In this document: positions 18,007 through 27,032 of the stretch, one piece after another
Numbering within the stretch: position 1 is the first letter of the stretch
Layout: each line of letters begins with the position of its first letter
Assembly (NCBI GenBank): GCA_903905505.1
Contig: CAIVGL010000060.1
Coordinates: 1-64,000, forward strand
Origin: an uncultured Bacteroidia bacterium
GTDB taxonomy: Bacteria; Bacteroidota; Bacteroidia; Bacteroidales; Prolixibacteraceae
Length of the DNA: 64,000 bases
Direction: 5' to 3'
The notes under the pieces: model-generated
Databases searched by the model: none
What the model was told of the DNA's origin: nothing
Seen by the model: only the letters and a program-made list of their open reading frames with translations
Translations under genes and position numbers: made by a program

Positions 18007-19398
18007 TTATTTCTCGTGGAAGTCGATCATCACATTGGTTTCCTTAAATCCTTTTGAGCGGAATCCAAGGTAAATAATCCCTGCAAGTGTCCAAATACCG
18101 CCAATCACAAATGTTTTCAAAGGCAAGTTAATCCAGATCCCAAGACAGAATGCAAATCCTATGGCAGGAGGAAGGAAATCGATTAGAAACCCTTTGACAG
18201 TTTTAACTTTCGCTTTTAGGAAGTACTCTCTTAGTGCGGCCAAATTAACTCCCATAAACGCAAAGAAAGCTCCGAAATTAATCAGTAAGGCAGACTGCTC
18301 AAAATTTAAGGTTGCGGCGCCAATCAAAACAAGACAACCCACAATCATGACATTATAACTCGGAGAAGCATGTTTCTTATCGAGATGCCCAAATATTTTT
18401 TTCGGAATGACACCATCTCGTCCCATCCCATAAAGTAAGCGGGAAGCACCCAGCTGTCCGGCAGCTCCTGACCCAATGCTTCCAAGAAGCAGAATGATGG
18501 TTAGCGAACCATCGAGAAGTGCTCCGCCTATGCGGTTGGCTATTGTTATGATCGCTGTATCCAAGGCATTATTTTGGGCCACAGGATCGGATAATCCTTG
18601 AGTGATCGAAGCCCAGTCAGGCCATGATAATTGGGCTAGATAGATCTGCGAGCCGCTCCAAATACCTGTTATCAGACACGTTAATAAGGCACCAAGCATA
18701 ATATTTTTTCGAGGATTTTTCACCTCTTCCGATAAGGTCGTGATACCATCAAACCCAATATAAGTCAAGGCTGCCAATGCGGTAGCTGAACCAATTGCAC
18801 CAAAGGAAAAAGTCTCTGGATTGTAGAATGGACGAATGGAGAGCAGTCCTCCCATCCCATTTTGAAGAATGATATAACGAATGGCAGCAGCCATAAAATA
18901 AAATACGACTACGCTCATCACGATCATCAGAATATTATTGGTCCGAGAGGCCATTTTAATTCCCATCAGATTGAGCCAAGTAAAGCCAATGACAAAGAAG
19001 ATAATCCAGAAGGCATATGGGATGAATGGCAGCATATGATTTGCCGTTATACTCGCATAGATGGTACAAATTATTGGGATAAACATATAATCCATAAACA
19101 TCGACCAGCCCGAGACGAAACCAAGATAGGGATGCAACCCTTTCCCAACGTAGGTATAGGCAGATCCGGCAGATGGATATAAGTTAGCCATCTTGCCATA
19201 GCTTATGGCGGTAAAGATCATCGCCACCATCGCGATTAAAATAGTCGTTACAGCATGTCCTTTTGAGATATCGTTCGCATGGCCAAACAATGGCATTGCA
19301 GCCACTGGCTGGATTAAAATAATGCCGTAAATAACTATATCTCGTAGGGATAAAACCCTGAGTAATTTACCTTCTGAATTTGTTTCTTGATTAGACAT
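18007..19398 (-). CDS. APC-family amino-acid permease
   Basis: A 463-residue integral membrane protein with about 12 hydrophobic helices. The first helix carries the unwound IILIQPVAAMPLFG segment, and a Gly-rich region with TYIGFDGITTLSEEVKNP near 210-228 is typical of APC amino-acid permeases. Such proteins import amino acids or polyamines by proton symport or exchange across the inner membrane. A 189-base gap separates it from the GH92 gene upstream and holds a possible promoter, so it may be its own unit. Its place at the end of the glycan block fits recovery of amino acids from a glycoprotein, but the substrate is not readable and the link is inference. Confidence 0.88.
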   Translation of the reverse strand: MSNQETNSEGKLLRVLSLRDIVIYGIILIQPVAAMPLFGHANDISKGHAVTTILIAMVAMIFTAISYGKMANLYPSAGSAYTYVGKGLHPYLGFVSGWSMFMDYMFIPIICTIYASITANHMLPFIPYAFWIIFFVIGFTWLNLMGIKMASRTNNILMIVMSVVVFYFMAAAIRYIILQNGMGGLLSIRPFYNPETFSFGAIGSATALAALTYIGFDGITTLSEEVKNPRKNIMLGALLTCLITGIWSGSQIYLAQLSWPDWASITQGLSDPVAQNNALDTAIITIANRIGGALLDGSLTIILLLGSIGSGAAGQLGASRLLYGMGRDGVIPKKIFGHLDKKHASPSYNVMIVGCLVLIGAATLNFEQSALLINFGAFFAFMGVNLAALREYFLKAKVKTVKGFLIDFLPPAIGFAFCLGIWINLPLKTFVIGGIWTLAGIIYLGFRSKGFKETNVMIDFHEK

Positions 19399-19471
19399 TT
19401 TTTATTTAAAAAATTTAGATTTCACAGGGGTTAGCTGTCTAGTAGTTTTTCTAATATTCTAACAATGGTTA

Positions 19472-19479
19472 CAAATGTA
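19472..19479 (-). promoter_or_regulatory. Candidate promoter -7 element of the permease gene
   Basis: The minus strand reads TACATTTG, an exact TAnnTTTG match, 74 bases before the permease ATG. The start site would be near 19465. The -33 region is weak: a TTG lies slightly too close. Confidence 0.45.
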
Positions 19480-19587
19480 TCAAATCTTGGTTATCAAGGA
19501 AATTTCTGACCTAAGATTGGCTGTTTTTATTCTAATTTAGACACGATGAGGTAAAATCAATGACTAAGATGATTTGAATATAGGAAC

Positions 19588-22461
19588 TCAATGAAAAAGT
19601 GCTTCGGCAGGTACTTGCTGAAATTTCACCCCCGGGCCTTCCCAGGTGAGGATAAGGCTTTTCGCAAATCCCTGTTGGAAATAATCGACGTTTATGGGAT
19701 GCCATCCTTTTTTTAAACCAATCTTCGTATCAAGCTTCTGTGCCCTATGACCTCCGTCATTATCAATGATCATCTTATCATTTAAAAGTAAAACGGCACC
19801 ATCATTAGCCTCCAGAGAGAAGGTGTAAACCCCTGTCTCAGGCACTTTTAAATAGCCCGAAAAATTATATCCAAATTGCCGCTCATCTTTGATTTTGTTG
19901 ACATTAAATGTCTCGAGCACACCTGTTTCCAATATCGGAAGTCGTTGTAGTAACTTGGTATTCATCACATCGCCCTCCCTGTAACTATATTTCACTCCGG
20001 GTTTTAGATCGGCTGCCTCCACAGCTTCGAGCATATCAATCTTTCTAAAATTTACGGTCGTTGGATAACTGGGTTCTAACCCCTGAACAAAGGTTCGGGC
20101 TTTTAGCTGAGTAGATTCAGTAACGGTGATTGGCGTTTTAAATAGCATAGATTGTTCTGTTGGTTCAGAACCATTCAGCGTATAATAGACCTTTGCGCCG
20201 GGCTCTGTAGCAGAAAGTGTTATCGTTCGGCTATCCAGAAAGAGGATATCCGAAAAATCAATCTTTGGACTCTGGGCATAGCTAAATTTTTTGGCTGGGA
20301 AATAAGGACGGCTTGTAATGCTAGCTCCCCATGATTTATTTGGCTGACTACCCATCTCAAAAACTAGCTCTCCACCATTCTGAATCTCGCTATCCTTGAG
20401 ATAAGTCATGGAATAAGGTTTGCCATTTAAGCGTGCTGAGCGGATAAACATATTCTTGTCGCTATTTTTATCAGCCCTAATAACAAAGCTCTTTCCATTT
20501 TCAAGGTTGATCTTTACCTTTTCAAATAGCGGACTTCCGATGGTATAATACTCCAACCCCGGAGTAACAGAATAGATCCCCATGGCGCTCATCACATACC
20601 AAGCAGACATTTGTCCGCAATCTTCATTACCATCAATACCATCAGGGGTATTTTTATACAAGGTAGTGAGTATCTGGCGAACTATTTTCTGGGTTTTCCA
20701 GGGTGCTCCAACATAATTATATAAATAGGCAATATGATGACTCGGCTCATTTCCATGGGCATACTGGCCGATAAGTCCCGTAACATCGCGCAAATTAATT
20801 TTTGAATAGTCTGTCTTTGCACTAAAGCATGAGTCGAGCCACGCCTCAAAAATCTTGTCACCTCCCATGAGAGTTTTTAGTCCGCCAATATCCTGAGGAA
20901 CAAATGTGGAGTACTGCCAGGCATTGGCTTCGGTATAATGGTTTATTGTTTCGTTCGGATCGAAATCGGATACAAACTGAAAATTGCTTTTACGCCCTCG
21001 CATAAAATTAACCTCCTTCGAAAATACGTTGGTATAAAAATCGCCACGTTGCGTAAAGTAGAGGTTATCTTTTGCACTAAAATCCTGAGCTAGTCTGGTT
21101 ACACACCAATCATCATAGCTACACTCCAGGGTTCGCGATACAGACTGCCCTTTAAGGTCTGACGGGATAAAGCCGTACTGCAGGTATAGCTTATTCTCAG
21201 GACGTATAGAGTCATTCGGCACTCTCTTCATCGCTTCATAGGCCTTAGGAACATCATAATTTCGAATCCCTTTTACATACGCGTCCGCGAGAACAGATAA
21301 GCTATGATATCCGATCATCGGGGGCTCAGCACCTTCGACACCATCGAACTCCATAATCAACATCCTTCCATTATGATCGTAGCGTTCGAGGAAAGTGCGG
21401 ATAAACTGTGAAGTTCGAGCTCTGTTGATGATGGTATAGAGGGGATGTAATGCCCTAAAAGTATCCCAAAGCGAAAAATTGGTATAATTATCGAAGTTGG
21501 TTGCGGCATAAATTTTCCCATTTGTACTGCGGAATTTCCTGTCGTAATCCATAAAGATATTGGGATGGATCATCGAATGATACAGCGATGTATAAAATAG
21601 TGTTTGCTGCGTTTGTGTTCCCCCTTCGACCTCGATTTTCCCGAGCTCCTTGTTCCACGCTTTTTGAGCATTTTCTTTCACTTGATTGAAATCCCATCCA
21701 ACAAGTTCATTATCCAGGTTATTTTGTGCCCCCTCAACGCTGACCATCGAAATCGCCACTTTAATAAGTATCGGTTCTGCACCGGCATTATCAAACCTGA
21801 AGAATCCCTTAATATCGGCTCCCTTAATCGTATTGGTCTCTTTAACTAACTTATTATTCGAAGTAAAGAGGAAGCTTTTAAAAGGTCTAGAGAATTTGGC
21901 GACAAAATAAACCCTGTTATTATTACATCCAGAGAGCTCATCCCCATTAACGCGAAGTTCTCCATTCTCAAGTTTTAATAGTATATCGGCATGGTCAGAT
22001 TTCTGAAAGGTGTATTTATGAAGTCCCACTCGTGTTGTCGCTGTTAGCTCAACATCGATAGGATTGTCGTCAAGAAGCACCTTGTAATATCCAGGCTGAG
22101 CCTTTTCATTGATGGTTTGAAACTTTGAATTTAGGTGGATATCATCATGAAGAGGGAGAAAGAGAATATCTCCCGCAACGCCATTCCCGCCACCTGCCAT
22201 GCCACTTAGATGAGTGTGACTGAAGCCATAGATAGTCCCCGATTTATGATCACTACTATAGGATAAATAGGGACCCAACTGAACCATGCCATAGGGAAGA
22301 ACAGGCCCGGTAAATGTATTTCCGCTACCCACGGTGCCAATAAATGGGTTAACGAGCTTAGTGAAATCACGCGGCTGAGCTTTAAGCTGAATAATGCTGG
22401 CAAGAACGCTAATAAGCAATAAAAAGGCACTAATTTTCAGTTTGATTATTGGTTTAATCAT
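19588..22461 (-). CDS. GH92 exo-alpha-mannosidase with chitobiase-C-like and PA14 tail
   Basis: A 957-residue exported GH92 enzyme with a signal peptide of about 28 residues (LKAQ). The mature part begins with VNPFIGTVGSGNT and GFSHTHLSGMAGGG. The catalytic region holds HGNEP with E572 and GNEDCGQMSAWY. The tail has the chitobiase-C-like repeat YYTLNGSEPT and a PA14 domain with EANDGAVLLLND. Compared with the other tailed copies its N-terminal domain is shorter, and near the middle it has an insertion with MEFDGVEGAEPPMIGYHS where the substrate pocket is built, so its linkage preference may differ. Its ATG overlaps the GH78 stop codon (ATGA, 22458-22461), so the two are probably translationally coupled. 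Confidence 0.93.
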   Translation of the reverse strand: MIKPIIKLKISAFLLLISVLASIIQLKAQPRDFTKLVNPFIGTVGSGNTFTGPVLPYGMVQLGPYLSYSSDHKSGTIYGFSHTHLSGMAGGGNGVAGDILFLPLHDDIHLNSKFQTINEKAQPGYYKVLLDDNPIDVELTATTRVGLHKYTFQKSDHADILLKLENGELRVNGDELSGCNNNRVYFVAKFSRPFKSFLFTSNNKLVKETNTIKGADIKGFFRFDNAGAEPILIKVAISMVSVEGAQNNLDNELVGWDFNQVKENAQKAWNKELGKIEVEGGTQTQQTLFYTSLYHSMIHPNIFMDYDRKFRSTNGKIYAATNFDNYTNFSLWDTFRALHPLYTIINRARTSQFIRTFLERYDHNGRMLIMEFDGVEGAEPPMIGYHSLSVLADAYVKGIRNYDVPKAYEAMKRVPNDSIRPENKLYLQYGFIPSDLKGQSVSRTLECSYDDWCVTRLAQDFSAKDNLYFTQRGDFYTNVFSKEVNFMRGRKSNFQFVSDFDPNETINHYTEANAWQYSTFVPQDIGGLKTLMGGDKIFEAWLDSCFSAKTDYSKINLRDVTGLIGQYAHGNEPSHHIAYLYNYVGAPWKTQKIVRQILTTLYKNTPDGIDGNEDCGQMSAWYVMSAMGIYSVTPGLEYYTIGSPLFEKVKINLENGKSFVIRADKNSDKNMFIRSARLNGKPYSMTYLKDSEIQNGGELVFEMGSQPNKSWGASITSRPYFPAKKFSYAQSPKIDFSDILFLDSRTITLSATEPGAKVYYTLNGSEPTEQSMLFKTPITVTESTQLKARTFVQGLEPSYPTTVNFRKIDMLEAVEAADLKPGVKYSYREGDVMNTKLLQRLPILETGVLETFNVNKIKDERQFGYNFSGYLKVPETGVYTFSLEANDGAVLLLNDKMIIDNDGGHRAQKLDTKIGLKKGWHPINVDYFQQGFAKSLILTWEGPGVKFQQVPAEALFH

Positions 22462-25400
22462 TTTGATTGAAATAAGATTGATGCAGGAATAGACTGATAG
22501 TTGATCTCATCAGAGCTATAGGAGACGGATAAAAATTTTCCGCCACCTCCCTGAAAATACTCAACGGTAATCAGGTGTCTGCCCTTCTGCAGATACGCAG
22601 AATTACTCATCTCTTTTGCCCCATGCTCCCCATCGTTATCGATAAACAGATCATTGTTAAGATACAATTTACTTCCATCGTTCGAGGTGATATAGAGGGT
22701 GTATTTGCCAGGCTTATCAATCTGAAGATAGGTTTTCAGTTGAAGTACAAAATCATGTTTCGGATTTTCAATCTTTGCAAGATCAAATTGATAGGCTTTG
22801 CCATGACTAGACGGATTTAATTTGCCAAGGTCAGGAATACGAATATACTTCCCTTTATAGAGTGACCAGAGGATTCCATTTTGATCTGGAATAATATAAT
22901 CGATAAACACTCTAAGCTGATTACTCGAATGATAACCCTCGCGAAAAGCCTGAGCTCGCAGCTCCGTTTTGACCGATATCTCTAATGGATTTTTATAAAC
23001 AGGGGATGAATTAGTCAGTTCGGAACCATCAATAGAATAGCGAATTACAGCCGCTGTATCGGCACAGGATATTTTCACATCAACCTTCTTGCCGGCAGTT
23101 AAGACAGTATCGGAAGGGGTTATCACGGGTGTGGCAACATAGGGTTCTGTGATGATTTGCTGCACCCCATCCGAAGAGAAAGTGTAATTTCCGGCCATTA
23201 CCTCAAAGAGGGCCAGAGTCCCTTCCCAACGAAGAAATTTTATCCCCTCGCTAGCGGAAGCTAACTTATTACCCTCTTTAACCTCCTCCTTATTTAGGGT
23301 TGGAACATAAACCGTGGCCGAAGTATTGGCGGGGATAGAGATATCCCATTTGAATTTGCTATTCTCCAGTCTCCAGGCGCTTGATATCTCACCATAGCTA
23401 GATTTATACGAGGCCTTAACATGGGTTAAATCACCTAATACATAAGGCTTCATAATGATATGTTTGAACGCCGGATTTAACGGATCGGGTTTGATGCCAG
23501 CGAGATTTTCGTAATACCAGATTATCAGATCTCCCAATAGCATTACATGATTACCAGAATTCATCCCTGGGTCGCCATATTCTCCGTTCCAAAGCTCCCA
23601 GATCGTTGTGGCTCCTTGTTTAACCATATAACCCCATCCCGGATAGGTCGATTGAGCAGCCAAGAGATAGGCAATATCCGCGTGACCTGAGGTTGTCAGA
23701 GCTCGCATAAGCCATTGTCCTCCAATGATACCATGACCAATATGCCCCCCATTCTCGCTTAATGTTTTCTGAAGTAAATTTTCAACAATTCTATTTTTAA
23801 ATTCTTCAGGCACGAGGTCAAAAGCAAGGGCTAAGATATTAGCCGTACACGTATTATTGCTATACCTAACGACACTTTTATCCAGAAATTTTGTGTTAAA
23901 TGCTGTTTTCATCTCTTGTGCCGTCTTAGCATATCCTTTAGCATCAGATTCTTTACCCTGCAGTCGGGCAAACTTCTCCATCAGTTTTAATTCTCCATAG
24001 AAATAGGTCGTTCCGATAAAGTCGGCTCGGGTGATTCGTTGTGGATCGTTTGAGTTGGTGAGTTTAACATTTTCGGGAGGGACACACCAATCACCATACG
24101 TATCTTTCAGCATAATGCCATTATTCAAGAACTGACTCATGTGGGATATCCACCTCTGCATAGCCGGATAGTTACGTTGAATCGTTTTTAAATCGCCATA
24201 TTGGGTATAAAGCATATCAGAAGCAAAGAGCAACGTGCCGGGCCATGTGGTGTTATCAGTATAGAAGGGCCAATAAGATGGAGCCACATCAGAGATACTA
24301 CCACTCTCAAGCTGCGTGTCATTAATGTCCGTAACCCATTTATTATATAGCTTAGAAATATCAAAGATATAGCTCTCGCCGGTACATTCGGCAGAGCGGT
24401 CTCCAAGCCAACCTTGCCGTTCATCACGTTGAGGACAATCGGTGGGTATGCTCCGGTAATTACCTCTGATTCCCCAAAAAGCATTCTTATAAACACTATT
24501 CATCAAGGTGTTAGAACAACTGAATGATCCATTTACATCAAGGGCATCGTGGATGACCTTCCCTTTTATCGAAGAGAGCGTAGGAGCCCCCGGAAAACCA
24601 ACCAATTCGACATAACGAAACCCATGATAGGTAAAGCGAGGTTCCCATATTTCCTCTCCATCACCTTTCAAAATATAGGTATCCGTAACTTCTGCTGTGC
24701 GGATATTAGCCAAGAACAGCGTACCATCGTCATTTAGTCGTTCGGCAAACCGCATCGTTACTTTATCGCCTGCTTTTCCTTTTACCACTAAGGCAGCCCA
24801 TCCCACCATATTTTGTCCCATATCATAAATAAACATCCCCGGTTTTACCTCCTTAATGGCCACAGGGGTGATCTGATCCATAATCTTAATCGGATCGATA
24901 GGCTCAGAAACCAATTTCTCACCAGGCTTATCAACCACAAGTGCATTGATCCATCCGGAATCGTCGAAGTTATTTCTACTCCACTCCTTGAGTTCCATTC
25001 GGGCATCATAGTATTCGCCATCATACTCGCTGTTTTTACGAATTGGCCCCGAGGTCGTCAGCTTCCATGTTTCATCCGAGATGATGGTACTTACCGTTCC
25101 ATCCTCGTACTCAATTTCCAATTGGCAGATCATCTTTGGAAAACCATACGTTTTTGTCCGTTCAGTGCCGCCGGCTCGAGGGGCAAAGAAACGTCCGTTA
25201 CCCAGCACTACACCAATGGTATTCATATCAGGCTGTAAATTCTTACTCACATCGAACGTAAGGTAGAATGTCCTTTTGTTATACTCGGTCAACCCGGGAG
25301 CCAACACCTGATCTCCAATTTTTTCTCCGTTGAGATAAAATTCAAATAGGCCTAGTCCGGAAATAAATGCAGTAGCCGATTTTATCTTTTTATCAACCTT

Positions 25401-25925
25401 AAATTCATGTCTGAGCATTCGTGCAGATAGAACTTTACGAGCAGCATTTGTGTCATCATTACCTACCGCTTTATCCAAACCAATCCATTTTGCCTTCCAA
25501 TCGGTCTCATGCAATAATCCGGTAGTCCAAAAGGCCGGAGCACTCGTGTAACCGTTACCATTACTATCCCAGACTTTAACTTTCCAATAATATTTTTGAT
25601 TGCTCTGCAGTGTATTGCCTTCATATTCGACCTGGATAGATTTATCAGATGAGATTTTTTTGCTCTCCCAGACATCAGCACTATTCTCATTCAATTTTTG
25701 CAAGCTGGAAGCGACAAAGATCTGGCAAGCTGATTGCGCCGCACCACGATAATCAGCCTCCATATTCCAACTAAAACGCGGCTTCTCACTATCGACACCC
25801 AGAGGGTCAACCCTATAGTCGCACTTGAGTTGAGTGATAGTTACCTTCTGACTTTCACTGCACGAACACATAAAAAGCAGAAGAATAAAGAATCTAAACA
25901 GTGATTTGATCAACGATATTTTCAT
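22458..25925 (-). CDS. GH78 alpha-L-rhamnosidase lipoprotein with chitobiase-C-like and PA14 tail
   Basis: An exo-alpha-L-rhamnosidase of 1155 residues. I start it at 25925 because that ATG begins a compact lipoprotein signal ending CSC near residues 20-22, and a -7 element at 25944-25951 would lie inside a longer version begun at 25946. The N-terminal Ig-like domain starts CDYRVDPLGVD. The GH78 catalytic segment DERQGWLGD begins at 501, and the second acid E777 lies in IWELWNGEYGD. From about 920 onward the same chitobiase-C-like plus PA14 tail as in four GH92 enzymes follows (RYSIDGSELT, TSNDGSKLYLNN). Probably surface-exposed. The 4-base overlap with the next GH92 gene suggests matched production. 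Confidence 0.93.
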   Translation of the reverse strand: MKISLIKSLFRFFILLLFMCSCSESQKVTITQLKCDYRVDPLGVDSEKPRFSWNMEADYRGAAQSACQIFVASSLQKLNENSADVWESKKISSDKSIQVEYEGNTLQSNQKYYWKVKVWDSNGNGYTSAPAFWTTGLLHETDWKAKWIGLDKAVGNDDTNAARKVLSARMLRHEFKVDKKIKSATAFISGLGLFEFYLNGEKIGDQVLAPGLTEYNKRTFYLTFDVSKNLQPDMNTIGVVLGNGRFFAPRAGGTERTKTYGFPKMICQLEIEYEDGTVSTIISDETWKLTTSGPIRKNSEYDGEYYDARMELKEWSRNNFDDSGWINALVVDKPGEKLVSEPIDPIKIMDQITPVAIKEVKPGMFIYDMGQNMVGWAALVVKGKAGDKVTMRFAERLNDDGTLFLANIRTAEVTDTYILKGDGEEIWEPRFTYHGFRYVELVGFPGAPTLSSIKGKVIHDALDVNGSFSCSNTLMNSVYKNAFWGIRGNYRSIPTDCPQRDERQGWLGDRSAECTGESYIFDISKLYNKWVTDINDTQLESGSISDVAPSYWPFYTDNTTWPGTLLFASDMLYTQYGDLKTIQRNYPAMQRWISHMSQFLNNGIMLKDTYGDWCVPPENVKLTNSNDPQRITRADFIGTTYFYGELKLMEKFARLQGKESDAKGYAKTAQEMKTAFNTKFLDKSVVRYSNNTCTANILALAFDLVPEEFKNRIVENLLQKTLSENGGHIGHGIIGGQWLMRALTTSGHADIAYLLAAQSTYPGWGYMVKQGATTIWELWNGEYGDPGMNSGNHVMLLGDLIIWYYENLAGIKPDPLNPAFKHIIMKPYVLGDLTHVKASYKSSYGEISSAWRLENSKFKWDISIPANTSATVYVPTLNKEEVKEGNKLASASEGIKFLRWEGTLALFEVMAGNYTFSSDGVQQIITEPYVATPVITPSDTVLTAGKKVDVKISCADTAAVIRYSIDGSELTNSSPVYKNPLEISVKTELRAQAFREGYHSSNQLRVFIDYIIPDQNGILWSLYKGKYIRIPDLGKLNPSSHGKAYQFDLAKIENPKHDFVLQLKTYLQIDKPGKYTLYITSNDGSKLYLNNDLFIDNDGEHGAKEMSNSAYLQKGRHLITVEYFQGGGGKFLSVSYSSDEINYQSIPASILFQSK

Positions 25926-25943
25926 GATAATTATTTTAAAAGT

Positions 25944-25951
25944 CAAATTTA
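25944..25951 (-). promoter_or_regulatory. Possible internal promoter -7 element before GH78
   Basis: The minus strand reads TAAATTTG, an exact TAnnTTTG match, 18 bases before the preferred GH78 start. The leader would be only about 12 bases and no -33 match is visible, so this is a weak call in AT-rich sequence. Confidence 0.3.
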
Positions 25952-26025
25952 TTACGTTTTATTTTTTTAATAATCCAGATATGAACTACGTTCTAGGTGC
26001 CAGATCTATCAATGAATTGCGGTCA

Positions 26026-27021
26026 TCATTTTTTCGTATCATTGGAATAGACCAGCCCCCAAGGTTTACGAATCCGATCCATAAGCTCCATGATCTGTAT
26101 CGATTCGTCGAGTGGCATAAACGGTGACTCTTTTAATCCGAGTCGTAGGCATCGCATAACCTCTTCGGCCTCATAGTTAAGCGCATTGCCCACTATTGGT
26201 TCTTCTAAAACGGCCTCCTCGACTTTATTAATCACCAAGGTGGCCTTGGTGGGAACGGCAAAGACATCATCGATTTTGATGTACCCTTTGGTGCCCAAGA
26301 CATAAGCCTCATTGGATGCTGCTGTTCTCAAAGCAAACGAGAGATCGGCCATCTCACCTTGGTCATATTTAAAAATCGCCACCCCTTGTTCGTCTGAACC
26401 CCAATCCCCAATATGACTTAGGCCGATCACCTCGACAGGAAATTTCTGATAGATCATCGATGCAAACGAGATCACATAAATACCCACGTCGAGCAAGCTG
26501 CCACCACCTAGATCAGGGTTTAGCTGACGAGCTCCAGGGGGGAACTCACCCCGTGCACAACGGGAGGCTTTCACCATTCGAACCTCCCCAATACGACCAT
26601 CGGCTATCCATCCCTGCACTTTTTTCATCAGAGGGACATGACGCGTAATCATTGCTTCCATCAGGAAAACATTCTGTTCGCGCGCCACACGCACCATCTC
26701 TCTAGCTTCAGCTGCATTGATGGTCAAGGCCTTTTCGCACAATACCGCTTTCCCCTTCAACATACACATCACGCTATTTTCGAGATGAAAAGTATGTGGA
26801 GTGCCGATGTAAATAACATCGATATCGGGATCGTCAGCAAGCTCTTGATAGCTCGAATAAGCTTTTGGAATTTTATATTTTTCTGCAAATTGATTAGCCG
26901 AATCAGCAGTCCGTGAAGCCACGGCTGCCAAATCGGCCTCTGGCAGGATCGCCAAAGCATCGGCAAACTTCTTTGAGATATGTCCAGTACCCAGAATACC
27001 CCATCTTATTTTATCGGTCAT
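26026..27021 (-). CDS. Gfo/Idh/MocA-family oxidoreductase
   Basis: A 331-residue cytoplasmic NAD(P)-dependent sugar oxidoreductase. The Rossmann motif GILGTGHIS is at about 8-16. The family EKP motif reads E96-K97-A98 (CEKALT), with Ala where Pro is usual; the catalytic Lys is kept. The C-terminal alpha/beta domain carries GGGSLLDVGIY. Family members oxidise or reduce sugars, inositols and glycosides, and the product cannot be told from sequence. The gene lies 12 bases after a GH92 gene and about 100 bases before GH78. It is only distantly related to the second family member at 45702-46706. Confidence 0.88.
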   Translation of the reverse strand: MTDKIRWGILGTGHISKKFADALAILPEADLAAVASRTADSANQFAEKYKIPKAYSSYQELADDPDIDVIYIGTPHTFHLENSVMCMLKGKAVLCEKALTINAAEAREMVRVAREQNVFLMEAMITRHVPLMKKVQGWIADGRIGEVRMVKASRCARGEFPPGARQLNPDLGGGSLLDVGIYVISFASMIYQKFPVEVIGLSHIGDWGSDEQGVAIFKYDQGEMADLSFALRTAASNEAYVLGTKGYIKIDDVFAVPTKATLVINKVEEAVLEEPIVGNALNYEAEEVMRCLRLGLKESPFMPLDESIQIMELMDRIRKPWGLVYSNDTKK

Positions 27022-27032
27022 GATTAACTTCT

